NCBI GenBank assembly: GCA_001799845.1
Contig: MGUG01000027.1
Coordinates: 1-64,000, forward strand
Length of the DNA stretch: 64,000 bases
DNA from: Elusimicrobia bacterium GWC2_64_44
GTDB lineage: Bacteria; Elusimicrobiota; Elusimicrobia; Elusimicrobiales; UBA9959
Reading direction: 5' to 3'
The position numbers and the translations under genes are program-made. The notes beneath the pieces were generated by a model that did not search any database, was not told where the DNA came from, and saw nothing but the letters and a program-made list of their open reading frames with translations. Positions 1-7,465 of this stretch are shown in pieces. Within the stretch, counting starts at the first letter, position 1. The number at the start of each line of letters is the position of its first letter.

Positions 1-380
1 TTGCCGATGAACATGTCGTCGCGGATGCCGATGGCCTCGGTGAGGAACGAGATCATGTTGGCGGTCTCGCGCACGGTCTCGCCGTGGGCGATCTGGGACT
101 TCCCCTCGTCGAGGTCCTGCACCGCGAGGCCGAGCAGGTTGCAGGCGCTCGAGAACGAGAAGCGCGTGCGGGTGGAGTTGTCGCGGAAGTTGGATACGGC
201 CAGGCCGGTCTTGAACATGGTCGCGTCTATGTTCTGCGCGTGCATCTCCTTCAAGATCTCGGCGATCTTGAGCACCGCGTGGATCTCGGCGTCGTTCTTC
301 TGCCAGGTCAGCAGGAAGTCCTTGTGGTAGAGGTCGGCGTTGAGCTTCTCGAGCTCGGCGATAGCGGTCTTGATATCCAT
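1..380 (-). CDS. ygeW: Knotted carbamoyltransferase YgeW, 5' part (truncated by window edge)
   Basis: The reverse strand reads MDIKTAIAELEKLNADLYHK onward for about 126 residues and runs off the left edge, so the 3' part is missing. The carbamoyl-phosphate-binding signature FRDNSTRTRFSF and the following DLDEGKSQIAHGETVRET match the aspartate/ornithine carbamoyltransferase fold. The N-terminal order and wording resemble E. coli YgeW, a knotted transferase of unsettled substrate. The start is the ATG at 378-380, with AGGAGA a few bases upstream. It follows ygeY by 27 bp on the same strand, so one operon is likely. The expected role is transfer of a carbamoyl group in ureide or purine-ring catabolism, feeding carbamoyl phosphate to carbamate kinase; the substrate cannot be read from the sequence. 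Confidence 0.85.
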   Translation of the reverse strand, partial: MDIKTAIAELEKLNADLYHKDFLLTWQKNDAEIHAVLKIAEILKEMHAQNIDATMFKTGLAVSNFRDNSTRTRFSFSSACNLLGLAVQDLDEGKSQIAHGETVRETANMISFLTEAIGIRDDMFIG

Positions 381-407
381 GGTTTTCTCCTGTGTAAGTG
401 TAGTCAT

Positions 408-1643
408 TTAATTCTTCCTGTAGACCTGCGTGAACAGCGCATAGAAGGCCGCGGCCTTCACGAGGTGGTCCACCGGCACCTGGTCGTTGACCGAGTGCGC
501 GAATTTCTCGTTGGCGGGCCCGAAGCCGATGGTCGGAATGCCGAACATGCCCATCGTGGCGATGCCGTTGGTGGAGAAGGTCCACTTGTCCACGAGCGGC
601 GCCTTGCCGAAGGCGTTCTCAAAGGTCTTCACGCCGGCCTTGCAGACGGGGTGGCTCTCTTCGAGCACCCAGGTCGGGTAGTACTTCTCCGTCGGGTACT
701 TGAGGCCCGTGTAGCTGGGGGTGTCGTAGCGCAGCACCTCCACCTTGAACTCGGAGGGCTTGAGGCCGGTGCGCTTCACGGCGTCGGTCACCTGCTTGAC
801 GGCCAGGGCCTTGGTCTCGCCCTTGGTCAGGCGGCGGTCAAGGTGGATGTAGCTCTGGTTGGGCACCGCGCACAGCGACGGGGTCTTGCAGTCGATGTAG
901 CTGATGGTGACCGTGCCCTTGCCGAGGAACTTGTCGCCCTTCAGGCGGGTATTGAGCTTCTCGATCTCGTTGGCCACCTTGGCCATCATGTACACGGCGT
1001 TCTTGCCGCGCTCGGGGGCCGAGCCGTGGCAGGACACTCCGTAGGTGGTCACAGCTATCTCCATGCGGCCGCGGTGGCCGCGGTAGATGTTGAGGTTGGT
1101 GGGCTCGGTGATGATAACGCAGTCCGGGCGCAGCTTGTCCTCTTTATAGATGTACTGCCAGCACAGGCCGTCGCAGTCCTCTTCCTGCACGCTGCCGACG
1201 ACGTAGAGGGTGAAATCCTTGTCGAGCCCCAGGTCCTTGAGGATCTTGCCGGCGTAGACCATGCTCACCATGCCGCCTTCCTGGTCGGAGGCGCCGCGCC
1301 CGTAGATGATCCCCTTATCCACTTTGCCCTTGTACGGGTTCCATTTCCATTCTTTCAGGCTGCCGATGCCGACGGTGTCGATGTGGGCGTCCATGGCGAT
1401 GACGGTTTTGCCCTTGCCGATGCGGCCGATGATGTTGCCCATCGGGTCGATGGTGATCTTGTCGAAGCCGGTCTTCTGCATTTCTTTCTTGATGCGCAGG
1501 ACCACGGCCTTCTCCTGGCAGCTCTCGCTGGGGATGGCGATCATGTCGCGCATGAATTTGATCATGTCAGGCTCGTACTTCTTCGCCCCGGCGTTGATCT
1601 TGCGGGAAAGTTCTTTGATGTCGACAGCAGCGGTTTTTGCCAT
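408..1643 (-). CDS. ygeY: M20-family hydrolase, YgeY type
   Basis: A 411-residue M20/M25/M40 metallohydrolase. Metal-ligand motifs are visible: MDAHIDTVG (His87), GRGASDQEGG (Asp120) and VQEEDCDG (Glu154/Glu155). The dimerisation insert follows and a C-terminal FAHSVNDQVP carries the last histidine. The YgeY subfamily usually sits beside ygeW and ygeX, and here ygeW follows by 27 bp. The frame is open further upstream, but the ATG at 1641-1643 is chosen because homology begins at MAKTAAVDIKELSRK and a weak GAGG lies about 12 bases before it. It is likely cytoplasmic, hydrolysing an amide or ureido bond of an amino-acid-like compound. Earlier family labels tie it to selenium metabolism, but nothing here shows that link. 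The family call is firm; the substrate is unknown. Confidence 0.85.
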   Translation of the reverse strand: MAKTAAVDIKELSRKINAGAKKYEPDMIKFMRDMIAIPSESCQEKAVVLRIKKEMQKTGFDKITIDPMGNIIGRIGKGKTVIAMDAHIDTVGIGSLKEWKWNPYKGKVDKGIIYGRGASDQEGGMVSMVYAGKILKDLGLDKDFTLYVVGSVQEEDCDGLCWQYIYKEDKLRPDCVIITEPTNLNIYRGHRGRMEIAVTTYGVSCHGSAPERGKNAVYMMAKVANEIEKLNTRLKGDKFLGKGTVTISYIDCKTPSLCAVPNQSYIHLDRRLTKGETKALAVKQVTDAVKRTGLKPSEFKVEVLRYDTPSYTGLKYPTEKYYPTWVLEESHPVCKAGVKTFENAFGKAPLVDKWTFSTNGIATMGMFGIPTIGFGPANEKFAHSVNDQVPVDHLVKAAAFYALFTQVYRKN

Positions 1644-1726
1644 TTTGGGTTTTACCTCGTTTAATATGTGCGCGGGCGGCCGCGGGCAGCGCCTTGCGGA
1701 GGACGGTTCGTCCGAAGGTTCATTCA

Positions 1727-1756
1727 ATTAAATGTATTTCATAGTTCTATTGTCAA
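1727..1756 (-). promoter_or_regulatory. Promoter of the ygeY-ygeW operon
   Basis: Read on the minus strand, TTGACA (1751-1756) and TTTAAT (1727-1732) are separated by 18 bases, close to the sigma-70 consensus. Transcription would start near 1720, leaving a leader of about 75 bases before the ygeY ATG. That leader contains a small GGACG-AAC-CGTCC hairpin. Confidence 0.65.
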
Positions 1757-1784
1757 GGACTGCCGGCCCGCCCCCGCGATTAGA

Positions 1785-1790
1785 TATAAT
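1785..1790 (+). promoter_or_regulatory. -10 element (TATAAT) directly before hxsB
   Basis: A perfect TATAAT ends nine bases before the hxsB ATG, and there is no Shine-Dalgarno sequence between them. A transcript would start only about two or three bases upstream of the start codon, so the message would be nearly leaderless. No good -35 lies 16-18 bases upstream. Confidence 0.5.
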
Positions 1791-1799
1791 CGAATAGCG

Positions 1800-3200
1800 A
1801 TGAGGAAACCTCCTGCCAAGCCCGCATATTTTAATTTCCGCCGCCTGCGCGGCGGCGTGCTCGCGGTCGGCGACCTGGGCGGCTGGGCGCTGCTCACGCC
1901 CGCCGAGTTCAAGGCTTTCGCCGCGGGGCGCCTGAAGCCCGGGCGCGCGCTCGAAAAGCTGGAGGGGGCCGGCCTGATAGCCTCCCGGCTGGATTTCGAC
2001 TCGCTCTCGGCCGCCTGGCGCGACTCCAACGAATACCTGGAGCGCGGCCCGGGCCTGCATATTCTGGTCCTGACGCAGAACTGCAATCACGGCTGCCTGT
2101 ACTGCCAGGCCGGGTCCGGCCGCGGCGCCGGCATGAGCGCCGCCACGGCCCGCCGGGCCGTGGACCTGGCCTTCTCCTCCCCGGTGACCGGGCTGACCCT
2201 GGAGTTCCAGGGCGGCGAGCCGCTGCTGAACTGGCCGGCGCTGAAAGAGGCCGCCCTCTACGCGCGGAAAAAATCGGCGAAAACCGGCAAAGAGCTCGCG
2301 CTCGCGCTGGTCTCCAATTTCAGCCTGATGGACAAGGCGAAGGCCGCCTTCATCCTGGAGAACGACATCTCCGTCTGCACCTCCCTCGACGGCCCGGCTG
2401 ACCTGCATAACGCCAACCGGCCCTTTTCCGGAGGCAACTCCCACGCCCTCGCCGAGAAGTGGATAAAGTTTTTCCAGGAGCGCCGCGGCGTGCAGCCGCC
2501 CGGCGGTCCCAGCGCCCTGCTGACGGTCACGCGCGCGTCGCTGCCCCGCGCCCGGGAGATAGTGGACGAGTACGCCCGCCTGAAACTGCCGTACGTCTTC
2601 CTGCGGCCGCTCACGCCTATGGGCCAGGCCCCGAAGCGCTGGGGCGAGATCGGCTATTCCCCCGAGGAGTTCCTGGCGTTCTACCGCGCCGCCCTCGACC
2701 GGGTGCTGGAGCTGAACCGCCGCGGTACACCCATAAAAGAGAAGACGGCCTTCCTGCTGGTTAAAAAAATACTGGGCACCCAGGACAATAAGTACGTGGA
2801 CCTGCGCTGCCCGTGCGGCGCCGGGCTGGGCCAGCTGGCCTACGACGTGGACGGCGGCGTCTACACCTGCGACGAGGGCCGCATGCTGGCGCGGGACGGG
2901 GACTTCTCTTTCCGGCTGGGCGGCGTGCGGGACTCCTACGCCAAACTGATAAGTTCGGCCCCGGTCCGGGCCTGCGCCCTGGCCTCCAGCCTGGACCTGC
3001 AGCCGGCCTGCGCCCGCTGCGCGTATAAGGCCTGGTGCGGGGTCTGCCCGGCCTATAACGCCGCCGCGCAGGGCGGTTTCTGGGGCGACATGCCCGCCAA
3101 CGCGCGCTGCCGGGTCCTGCTGGGGGTGTTCGACCACATCTTCGCCAGCCTTACAGATAAAGACAATTTAAAAATATTTGAAGGGTGGCTTGAAAATTAG
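1800..3200 (+). CDS. hxsB: His-Xaa-Ser system radical SAM maturase HxsB
   Basis: A 466-residue radical SAM/SPASM enzyme. An N-terminal domain (about 10-85, beginning FNFRRLRGGVLAVGDLGG) resembles the opening of known HxsB proteins. The CxxxCxxC cluster is Cys95/Cys99/Cys102, followed by EFQGGEPLLNW. C-terminal auxiliary-cluster cysteines are in LRCPCGAGLG, YTCDEGR and CARCAYKAWCGVCP. HxsB enzymes are thought to modify the His-Xaa-Ser repeat protein HxsA, and an hxsA-like gene lies 1.2 kb downstream on the same strand, which supports the call. The ATG at 1800 is chosen over upstream in-frame starts because conserved sequence begins there and a TATAAT lies just upstream. No HxsC or HxsD is visible. 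Confidence 0.8.
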   Translation: MRKPPAKPAYFNFRRLRGGVLAVGDLGGWALLTPAEFKAFAAGRLKPGRALEKLEGAGLIASRLDFDSLSAAWRDSNEYLERGPGLHILVLTQNCNHGCLYCQAGSGRGAGMSAATARRAVDLAFSSPVTGLTLEFQGGEPLLNWPALKEAALYARKKSAKTGKELALALVSNFSLMDKAKAAFILENDISVCTSLDGPADLHNANRPFSGGNSHALAEKWIKFFQERRGVQPPGGPSALLTVTRASLPRAREIVDEYARLKLPYVFLRPLTPMGQAPKRWGEIGYSPEEFLAFYRAALDRVLELNRRGTPIKEKTAFLLVKKILGTQDNKYVDLRCPCGAGLGQLAYDVDGGVYTCDEGRMLARDGDFSFRLGGVRDSYAKLISSAPVRACALASSLDLQPACARCAYKAWCGVCPAYNAAAQGGFWGDMPANARCRVLLGVFDHIFASLTDKDNLKIFEGWLEN

Positions 3201-3273
3201 CGTTTTATGTGGTAAAACATAGGGGCAGGTTTCCCGGCCGGCGCCGGAAAGCCGGGGGGGCTATTGTTACGCT

Positions 3274-4371
3274 ATGAAGAAAATCATAATCGGAGTAGTA
3301 GTGCTGCTGGCGGCCGCCTTGATCGGCCTGAAATTTTTCGCTTCTAAGGAGCAGGCGGCGGTGCAGCGCCCCGCCTCCCAGGACGGCCAGCAGGAACAGC
3401 AGGGTGTGGCCCTGCCCAGCGCGGCCAAGGATTACTCGGCCGTGGCCACCGAGTCCGTCTACGTGCCTACCCAGGCCATGGGCAGCTACGAGATGTTCAC
3501 GCTGCCCGCGCCCGTCATGGCCCTGAAAGGCGCCTGCGAGGGCGGCTCTCCGAAGGAGATAATGGAAGCCCACGGCAAGACCTGGGGCCACTTCACGGGC
3601 CGCCGCGCGGCTTTCGATACGAACCAGAAGCAGGAGATCTACACCTACATCGCCAGCTACTACTCCTGCCTCGCCCTGGCCCGCCAGGATATAACCACCT
3701 GCAACGAACTGCCCGGCGAAACCGAAGCCAACGGCTTCAAGATCACGCTCGACGACAGCCCGCTCGGCCTCTGCCGCGGCATGGCCGCCGACATGCTGTT
3801 CAGGGCCTACGTGGCCGGCAAGGCCAAGGACCAGCAGAACTGCCTGGCCTACATCGGCCAGTGGGAACCGACCGACCAGGGCAGGGTCTCGGCGCCCGAG
3901 TTCTGCGAGGCCGCCGCCAAGGGCCCGGAGAAATTCACCGAGTACGGCAGGGAAAAGATGCCGCAGTATTTCGGCATCGGCGAGAAGATGATGGCTTTTA
4001 CCAAAAAGGTCTGCGGTTCGGACCCGGTCTGCCTCGCCAATAACGGCCTCTGGGAGGGCATCAGGACCGGCTCTCCGGGCAAGTGCCCGCCCGCCAAGGT
4101 GCCGCACTGCACGGCGCTGGCCGAGAAGAACCAGGCGCCCTGCGTTGATATAATCATGGAGATGTCGCGCCGGTACTGCGTGCATTACAAGGCCCTCGTG
4201 AAGGGCTCCGGCGGCTACATGGGCATGACGCCCGACGAAGTGAAGGAAGACCTGCGCCTCAAGGCCCAGAAAAAGGCCGAAGAGGAAAAGACGCGCAAAG
4301 AGCTGGACGTCATCACCAAGCAGACCAACGAGCGGGTGCGCAAGCTGATAGGGAAACAGGGCGGAGAATAA
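3274..4371 (+). CDS. Exported Cys-rich protein of unknown function, between hxsB and hxsA
   Basis: 365 residues. An N-terminal hydrophobic segment (about 4-21, IIIGVVVLLAAALIGL) looks like an uncleaved membrane anchor, placing the rest outside the cytoplasmic membrane. The outer part holds twelve cysteines, an even number as expected for disulfides. A charged, probably coiled-coil tail (from about 310) is rich in Lys and Glu. I recognise no family. It starts 73 bp after hxsB and ends 10 bp before hxsA, so it is probably cotranscribed with them. It could act on, bind or export the His-Xaa-Ser product; that is inference from position only. The ATG follows TATTGT by six bases. Confidence 0.8.
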   Translation: MKKIIIGVVVLLAAALIGLKFFASKEQAAVQRPASQDGQQEQQGVALPSAAKDYSAVATESVYVPTQAMGSYEMFTLPAPVMALKGACEGGSPKEIMEAHGKTWGHFTGRRAAFDTNQKQEIYTYIASYYSCLALARQDITTCNELPGETEANGFKITLDDSPLGLCRGMAADMLFRAYVAGKAKDQQNCLAYIGQWEPTDQGRVSAPEFCEAAAKGPEKFTEYGREKMPQYFGIGEKMMAFTKKVCGSDPVCLANNGLWEGIRTGSPGKCPPAKVPHCTALAEKNQAPCVDIIMEMSRRYCVHYKALVKGSGGYMGMTPDEVKEDLRLKAQKKAEEEKTRKELDVITKQTNERVRKLIGKQGGE

Positions 4372-4381
4372 AGGCGGCTAT

Positions 4382-4690
4382 ATGAAAAACAAAACCTCTA
4401 AACTTAAAAAGAACATCCGCATGTTCCTCAGCAGCGAGGAAGGCAAGATGCTCGACGCCGATATCGTTAAGACCGGCCTGGCCCTGGGCATCCTGGGCAC
4501 CGCGCTGGTGGAGCAGGCCTCGGCGCAGATCCACTCCAACTACTTCAATACGACGCAGCACGTCAGCCACCAGAGCCACGGCTCGCACGGCAGCCACGGC
4601 AGCCACGGCTCCCACGCGTCGCACGGCTCGCACGGCAGCCACGGTTCCCACGGGTCTCACGGGTCCCACGGCAGCCACGGCTCGTATTGA
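4382..4690 (+). CDS. hxsA: His-Xaa-Ser repeat protein HxsA-like precursor
   Basis: A 102-residue precursor. The basic N-terminus (MKNKTSKLKKN) is followed by FLSSEEGKMLDADIVKTG and a short hydrophobic stretch (LALGILGTALVEQASA). The C-terminal half is an unbroken run of 14 His-x-Ser triplets (one HVS, one HQS, one HAS, eleven HGS), ending in Tyr. This is the layout of HxsA, the proposed target of the His-Xaa-Ser maturases, and hxsB is two genes upstream. The rest of the protein is too short for an enzyme. The start has no strong ribosome-binding site (AAAGGCGGCTAT precedes ATG). The modification itself is unknown. Confidence 0.85.
   Translation: MKNKTSKLKKNIRMFLSSEEGKMLDADIVKTGLALGILGTALVEQASAQIHSNYFNTTQHVSHQSHGSHGSHGSHGSHASHGSHGSHGSHGSHGSHGSHGSY
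4559..4684 (+). repeat. Tandem 9-bp coding repeat encoding His-x-Ser triplets
   Basis: 126 bases encode 14 consecutive His-x-Ser triplets. Histidine is always CAC, but the Gly and Ser codons vary freely (GGC/GGT/GGG; AGC/TCG/TCC/TCT). The protein pattern is therefore kept by selection rather than by recent DNA slippage. Confidence 0.95.
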
Positions 4691-4705
4691 CGGAAACCGC
4701 CGCAG

Positions 4706-5827
4706 GTGCCCGGGCGACGCGTTTTTTACCTTCATAATCCCTCGGGGGATATCGGGCACGCCGTACACCTGTTGCGGCTGCTTGCGGCTCAACCCCGCGG
4801 CGGCCGCAATTTAATTTTCCTCAGGGCTCCCTCTTCTTACCCGCACAAACTTTTCGAGAACCACGGCGAAGTCCGGCAACTGCCGGCCGCGCCGTCCGCG
4901 GCCTCCGGCCGCGCTCTGGCCGCGGCGCTGCGGCGCTTCCGCCCGGAACTGCTGGTGACGGAATTCTTCCCTTTCGGCCGGCGGGAGTGCCGGCCGGAGC
5001 TCGCCCCGGCGCTGGCCGAGGCCCGGCGGCTCGGCGCTAAGATCGCGGCCAGCGTGCCTATGCCGTATTTCTCCGCTCCGGAAAAAGAACTGCCGGAGCT
5101 GCTCGCCGACTGCGCGCTCTACGACCGGCTCCTGGTGCACAGCCCCGCCGGCGGCGACCTGCCCTGCATGGCCGCGGCGGTGGCCCTGGAGCGCCGCGTT
5201 TCCCGCGCCGCCTTCCTCTCCGTCTTCGGCGCGCTGCGCCGCAAGCTGGTCTTCACCGGCTGGCTGCTGCCGCCGGCCGCGAGGGCCGCTAAAAAAGAAA
5301 AATTCATCCTTGTAACGCGGGGCGGCGGGTCCACCTCGGACCGGCTGGTAGAGGCGGCCATCGGCGCGGCGCCGCTCGTCGGCCGCCCTTTCCTGATAGT
5401 CGCAGGCACCTCCACCCCGCCTGCCAAGCTCGCGCGCTTCCGCCGCCTGGCCGCGGCCTGCGGCGGCGACGCCGCCGTACTGTTCGGTTATACGGACCTG
5501 CCGGCGCTGATGGCGAAGGCGGCCGCCTGCGTCTCCACCGCCGGCGGCTCGGTCTACGAGCTCCTCGCCCAGCGCTCCAAAATGGTGCTCGCGCCCTATT
5601 GCGGGGCCCGGGGCCGGGAGCACGCCGACCAGCTGGCCCGGGCCTGGCTGGCCCGCGACCTGGCCGGGGCCGGCCTGCTGCTGCCGGCCGATCTCACGCC
5701 GGGCAAAGTGGCCGCGGCCGTGCGTCGCGCCCTCGCCCGCCCGGCCTGGCGCTCGGCCCGGGTTAAGCCCGCCTGGTTTTGCGGGGCCGCGCGCTCGGCC
5801 CGCGAGCTGGAGGCGCTGTGCCGCTGA
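4706..5827 (+). CDS. MurG-like glycosyltransferase (GT28 C-terminal fold)
   Basis: 373 residues with a two-domain GT-B look. The N-terminal half has VFYLHNPSGDIGHAVHLLRL (compare the glycine loop of GT28 enzymes). The C-terminal half has VTRGGGSTSDRLVEAA and STAGGSVYELLAQRSKMVL, then GREHADQLARA, which matches the nucleotide-sugar-binding region of MurG-type enzymes. It probably transfers a sugar from a nucleotide sugar at the inner face of the membrane. The start is a GTG, 15 bp after hxsA; the stop overlaps the next gene. The acceptor is unknown. An undecaprenyl-linked glycan is possible, and so is glycosylation of the His-Xaa-Ser product. Confidence 0.65.
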   Translation: MPGRRVFYLHNPSGDIGHAVHLLRLLAAQPRGGRNLIFLRAPSSYPHKLFENHGEVRQLPAAPSAASGRALAAALRRFRPELLVTEFFPFGRRECRPELAPALAEARRLGAKIAASVPMPYFSAPEKELPELLADCALYDRLLVHSPAGGDLPCMAAAVALERRVSRAAFLSVFGALRRKLVFTGWLLPPAARAAKKEKFILVTRGGGSTSDRLVEAAIGAAPLVGRPFLIVAGTSTPPAKLARFRRLAAACGGDAAVLFGYTDLPALMAKAAACVSTAGGSVYELLAQRSKMVLAPYCGARGREHADQLARAWLARDLAGAGLLLPADLTPGKVAAAVRRALARPAWRSARVKPAWFCGAARSARELEALCR

Positions 5828-6777
5828 CGGTAATGGTGGAGCTGACCTGGCGCTGCGGTGCCGGCTGTTCCTTCTGCTACCTCGGGCGCACCGGCCGCCT
5901 GAACGCGCGCGGCCCCGAGATGAGCGCGGCCGACCTGAAAGCCTTCATGCGCCGCTTCCCGGCCGGGACGCGCTTCTATTTCAGCGGCGGCGAGCCCTTC
6001 GCGCGGAAAGATATTTTAGAAATACTCGCTTACGCCTCGGCGCGGGGCCTCAACTGGGGCGTGAACACCAACGGCCTGCAGCTGCCGCTTCCTAAAATTA
6101 AAAAGCTGATGGCGCTGCGCCCGGCCTACGTGATCTTCTCGCTGCACGGCCCGGCGGCTGCGCACGACCGGCTGCTGGGCGTTAAGGGCGCGCATGAAAA
6201 AGTCCTGGCGGCTATAAAATCCGCCGCGCGCCTGAAGCGGCCCGGCACGGAAATAATGACCAACTGCGTGATCAGCCCCGCCAACGCCGCGCTGTTGCCC
6301 GCCGTTTACCTGGAGGCCGCCAGGGCCGGCGCCGACAGGGCGGTCTTCGAACATTTGCAGTTCCTGAAAGAAGGCGAGGCTCCGGGGCTTACGGGCGCGG
6401 AGCTGCTGACCCCGCGGCTGCGCCCCCGCCGCCTGGCCGTTGCGGCCCTTGAGCGCTCTTTAGGCAGGATCAAGGCCCTGCGCGGGGCGTTCAAGACACA
6501 TTTCGAACTGCGGCCCGACTTCGGCCGGGCGGAGCTAGAGCGCTATTACAACGGTACCCCGCGCGTCTCCGGAGGCTGCCCGCTGCTGTCTACCATCAAC
6601 GTCGAGCCCGACGGCCGCCTCAGGACCTGCGTGCTCTACTCCGCGCCGGCGGGAGGCACGGTGCGGGCCTTCGACCGGGCGGGCCTGCTGCGGGCCAAGC
6701 GGCGGCTGGTGAAGGGAGGGCTGCCGCGCGGCTGCGCGCGCTGCTGCCACAGGTTCTCTATCGAGCGGGTTTTTTGA
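5818..6777 (+). CDS. Radical SAM protein with a C-terminal Cys cluster
   Basis: About 320 residues. LTWRCGAGCSFCYLG gives the CxxxCxxC cluster (Cys13/Cys17/Cys20) and FYFSGGEPFARKD is the GGEP motif. The C-terminal part has GGCPLLSTINVEPDGRLRTC and a final CARCCHRF, suggesting a short SPASM/twitch auxiliary cluster. The GTG at 5818 is chosen because GGAGG lies four bases before it and the frame starts inside the preceding gene's end, implying coupled translation. It does not resemble HxsC closely enough to name. The stop region overlaps the convergent gene at 6758 by 20 bp. Confidence 0.8.
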   Translation: MPLTVMVELTWRCGAGCSFCYLGRTGRLNARGPEMSAADLKAFMRRFPAGTRFYFSGGEPFARKDILEILAYASARGLNWGVNTNGLQLPLPKIKKLMALRPAYVIFSLHGPAAAHDRLLGVKGAHEKVLAAIKSAARLKRPGTEIMTNCVISPANAALLPAVYLEAARAGADRAVFEHLQFLKEGEAPGLTGAELLTPRLRPRRLAVAALERSLGRIKALRGAFKTHFELRPDFGRAELERYYNGTPRVSGGCPLLSTINVEPDGRLRTCVLYSAPAGGTVRAFDRAGLLRAKRRLVKGGLPRGCARCCHRFSIERVF

Positions 6778-7465
6778 TCAGTTCGGAGCAGAGGGCGAAG
6801 CGGGCCAGGCCGCGGCCGGCGAGGTCCTTCAGGAAAGCGGCGTAAGCGGAAAAAACCCTGAAATTTTCGGCGTTGAGGTCGGCGTGGTGGAAATAGATCC
6901 CCGCCGGCCCTTTTTCTTTTATGGCCGCGAGAGTGCGAGCTTTGAGCAGGTTCAGGTCCAGCGGGCGCGGCCTGAGCCGCAGGTCGTACTCGTTCACCGT
7001 CACCCGCGTGGGCAGGAAAGCCAGGCCGCGGGGCAGGCGCTCGGGCCGGCGGCTGGCGGAGATGGCCAGGAAACCCAGCGCGCGCAGCGCCCGAAGGGTG
7101 TCCGAATTATAGGCGTGGAACGGCGGGACGAAGACTGGCGGCACGGGGCCAAGCAGGCGGGCCAGCAGTTTTTTGCCTTCGGCCAGGTCGGCCAGTTGTT
7201 CCCCGTAGACGCGCGAGGGGCCGAACTCGTGCTTTAAGTACCTGTTGCCGGAGTGCTCGGAGTGGGAGAGGCCGTGCTGCAGCGCCTCTACCCCGGCGCC
7301 CAGCGCCTTCTGCCGCCGGAAAAAGGCCGCCAGCGCCTTGCCGGCCCCGGCCGGGATGACGGCGCAGGAGAGCGGCAGGCCCAGGCCGGCCAGCAGGCCG
7401 AAGACGCGCAGGAAAGCCCGGTCGGGCCGGACCACGTCGTCGCAGCGCAGGAAAAAAGTTTTCAT
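6758..7465 (-). CDS. Polysaccharide deacetylase-like (NodB-fold) protein
   Basis: 235 residues beginning MKTFFLRCDDVVRPD. The early Asp-Asp, the QHGLSHSEHS histidine pair and the PPFHAYN segment fit the metal site and substrate loop of the carbohydrate esterase 4/NodB fold, as does the late FHHADLNAEN. Sequence outside these motifs is divergent. The ATG at 7463-7465 overlaps the upstream stop (ATGA), so it is preferred over an in-frame GTG at 7477. It is the last gene of a seven-gene minus-strand run. The role would be removal of an N-acetyl group from a sugar. There is no signal peptide, so it may act on a cytoplasmic or lipid-linked precursor. Confidence 0.6.
   Translation of the reverse strand: MKTFFLRCDDVVRPDRAFLRVFGLLAGLGLPLSCAVIPAGAGKALAAFFRRQKALGAGVEALQHGLSHSEHSGNRYLKHEFGPSRVYGEQLADLAEGKKLLARLLGPVPPVFVPPFHAYNSDTLRALRALGFLAISASRRPERLPRGLAFLPTRVTVNEYDLRLRPRPLDLNLLKARTLAAIKEKGPAGIYFHHADLNAENFRVFSAYAAFLKDLAGRGLARFALCSELIKKPAR

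Noticed and set aside
4559-4684. CRISPR array or microsatellite
   Set aside because: The repeat unit is nine bases, in frame, with varied Gly/Ser codons and no spacers. It encodes the His-x-Ser run.
5818-6777. HxsC, the second His-Xaa-Ser maturase
   Set aside because: The position is suggestive, but the sequence is a plain radical SAM with a short tail and I could not match it to HxsC with confidence.
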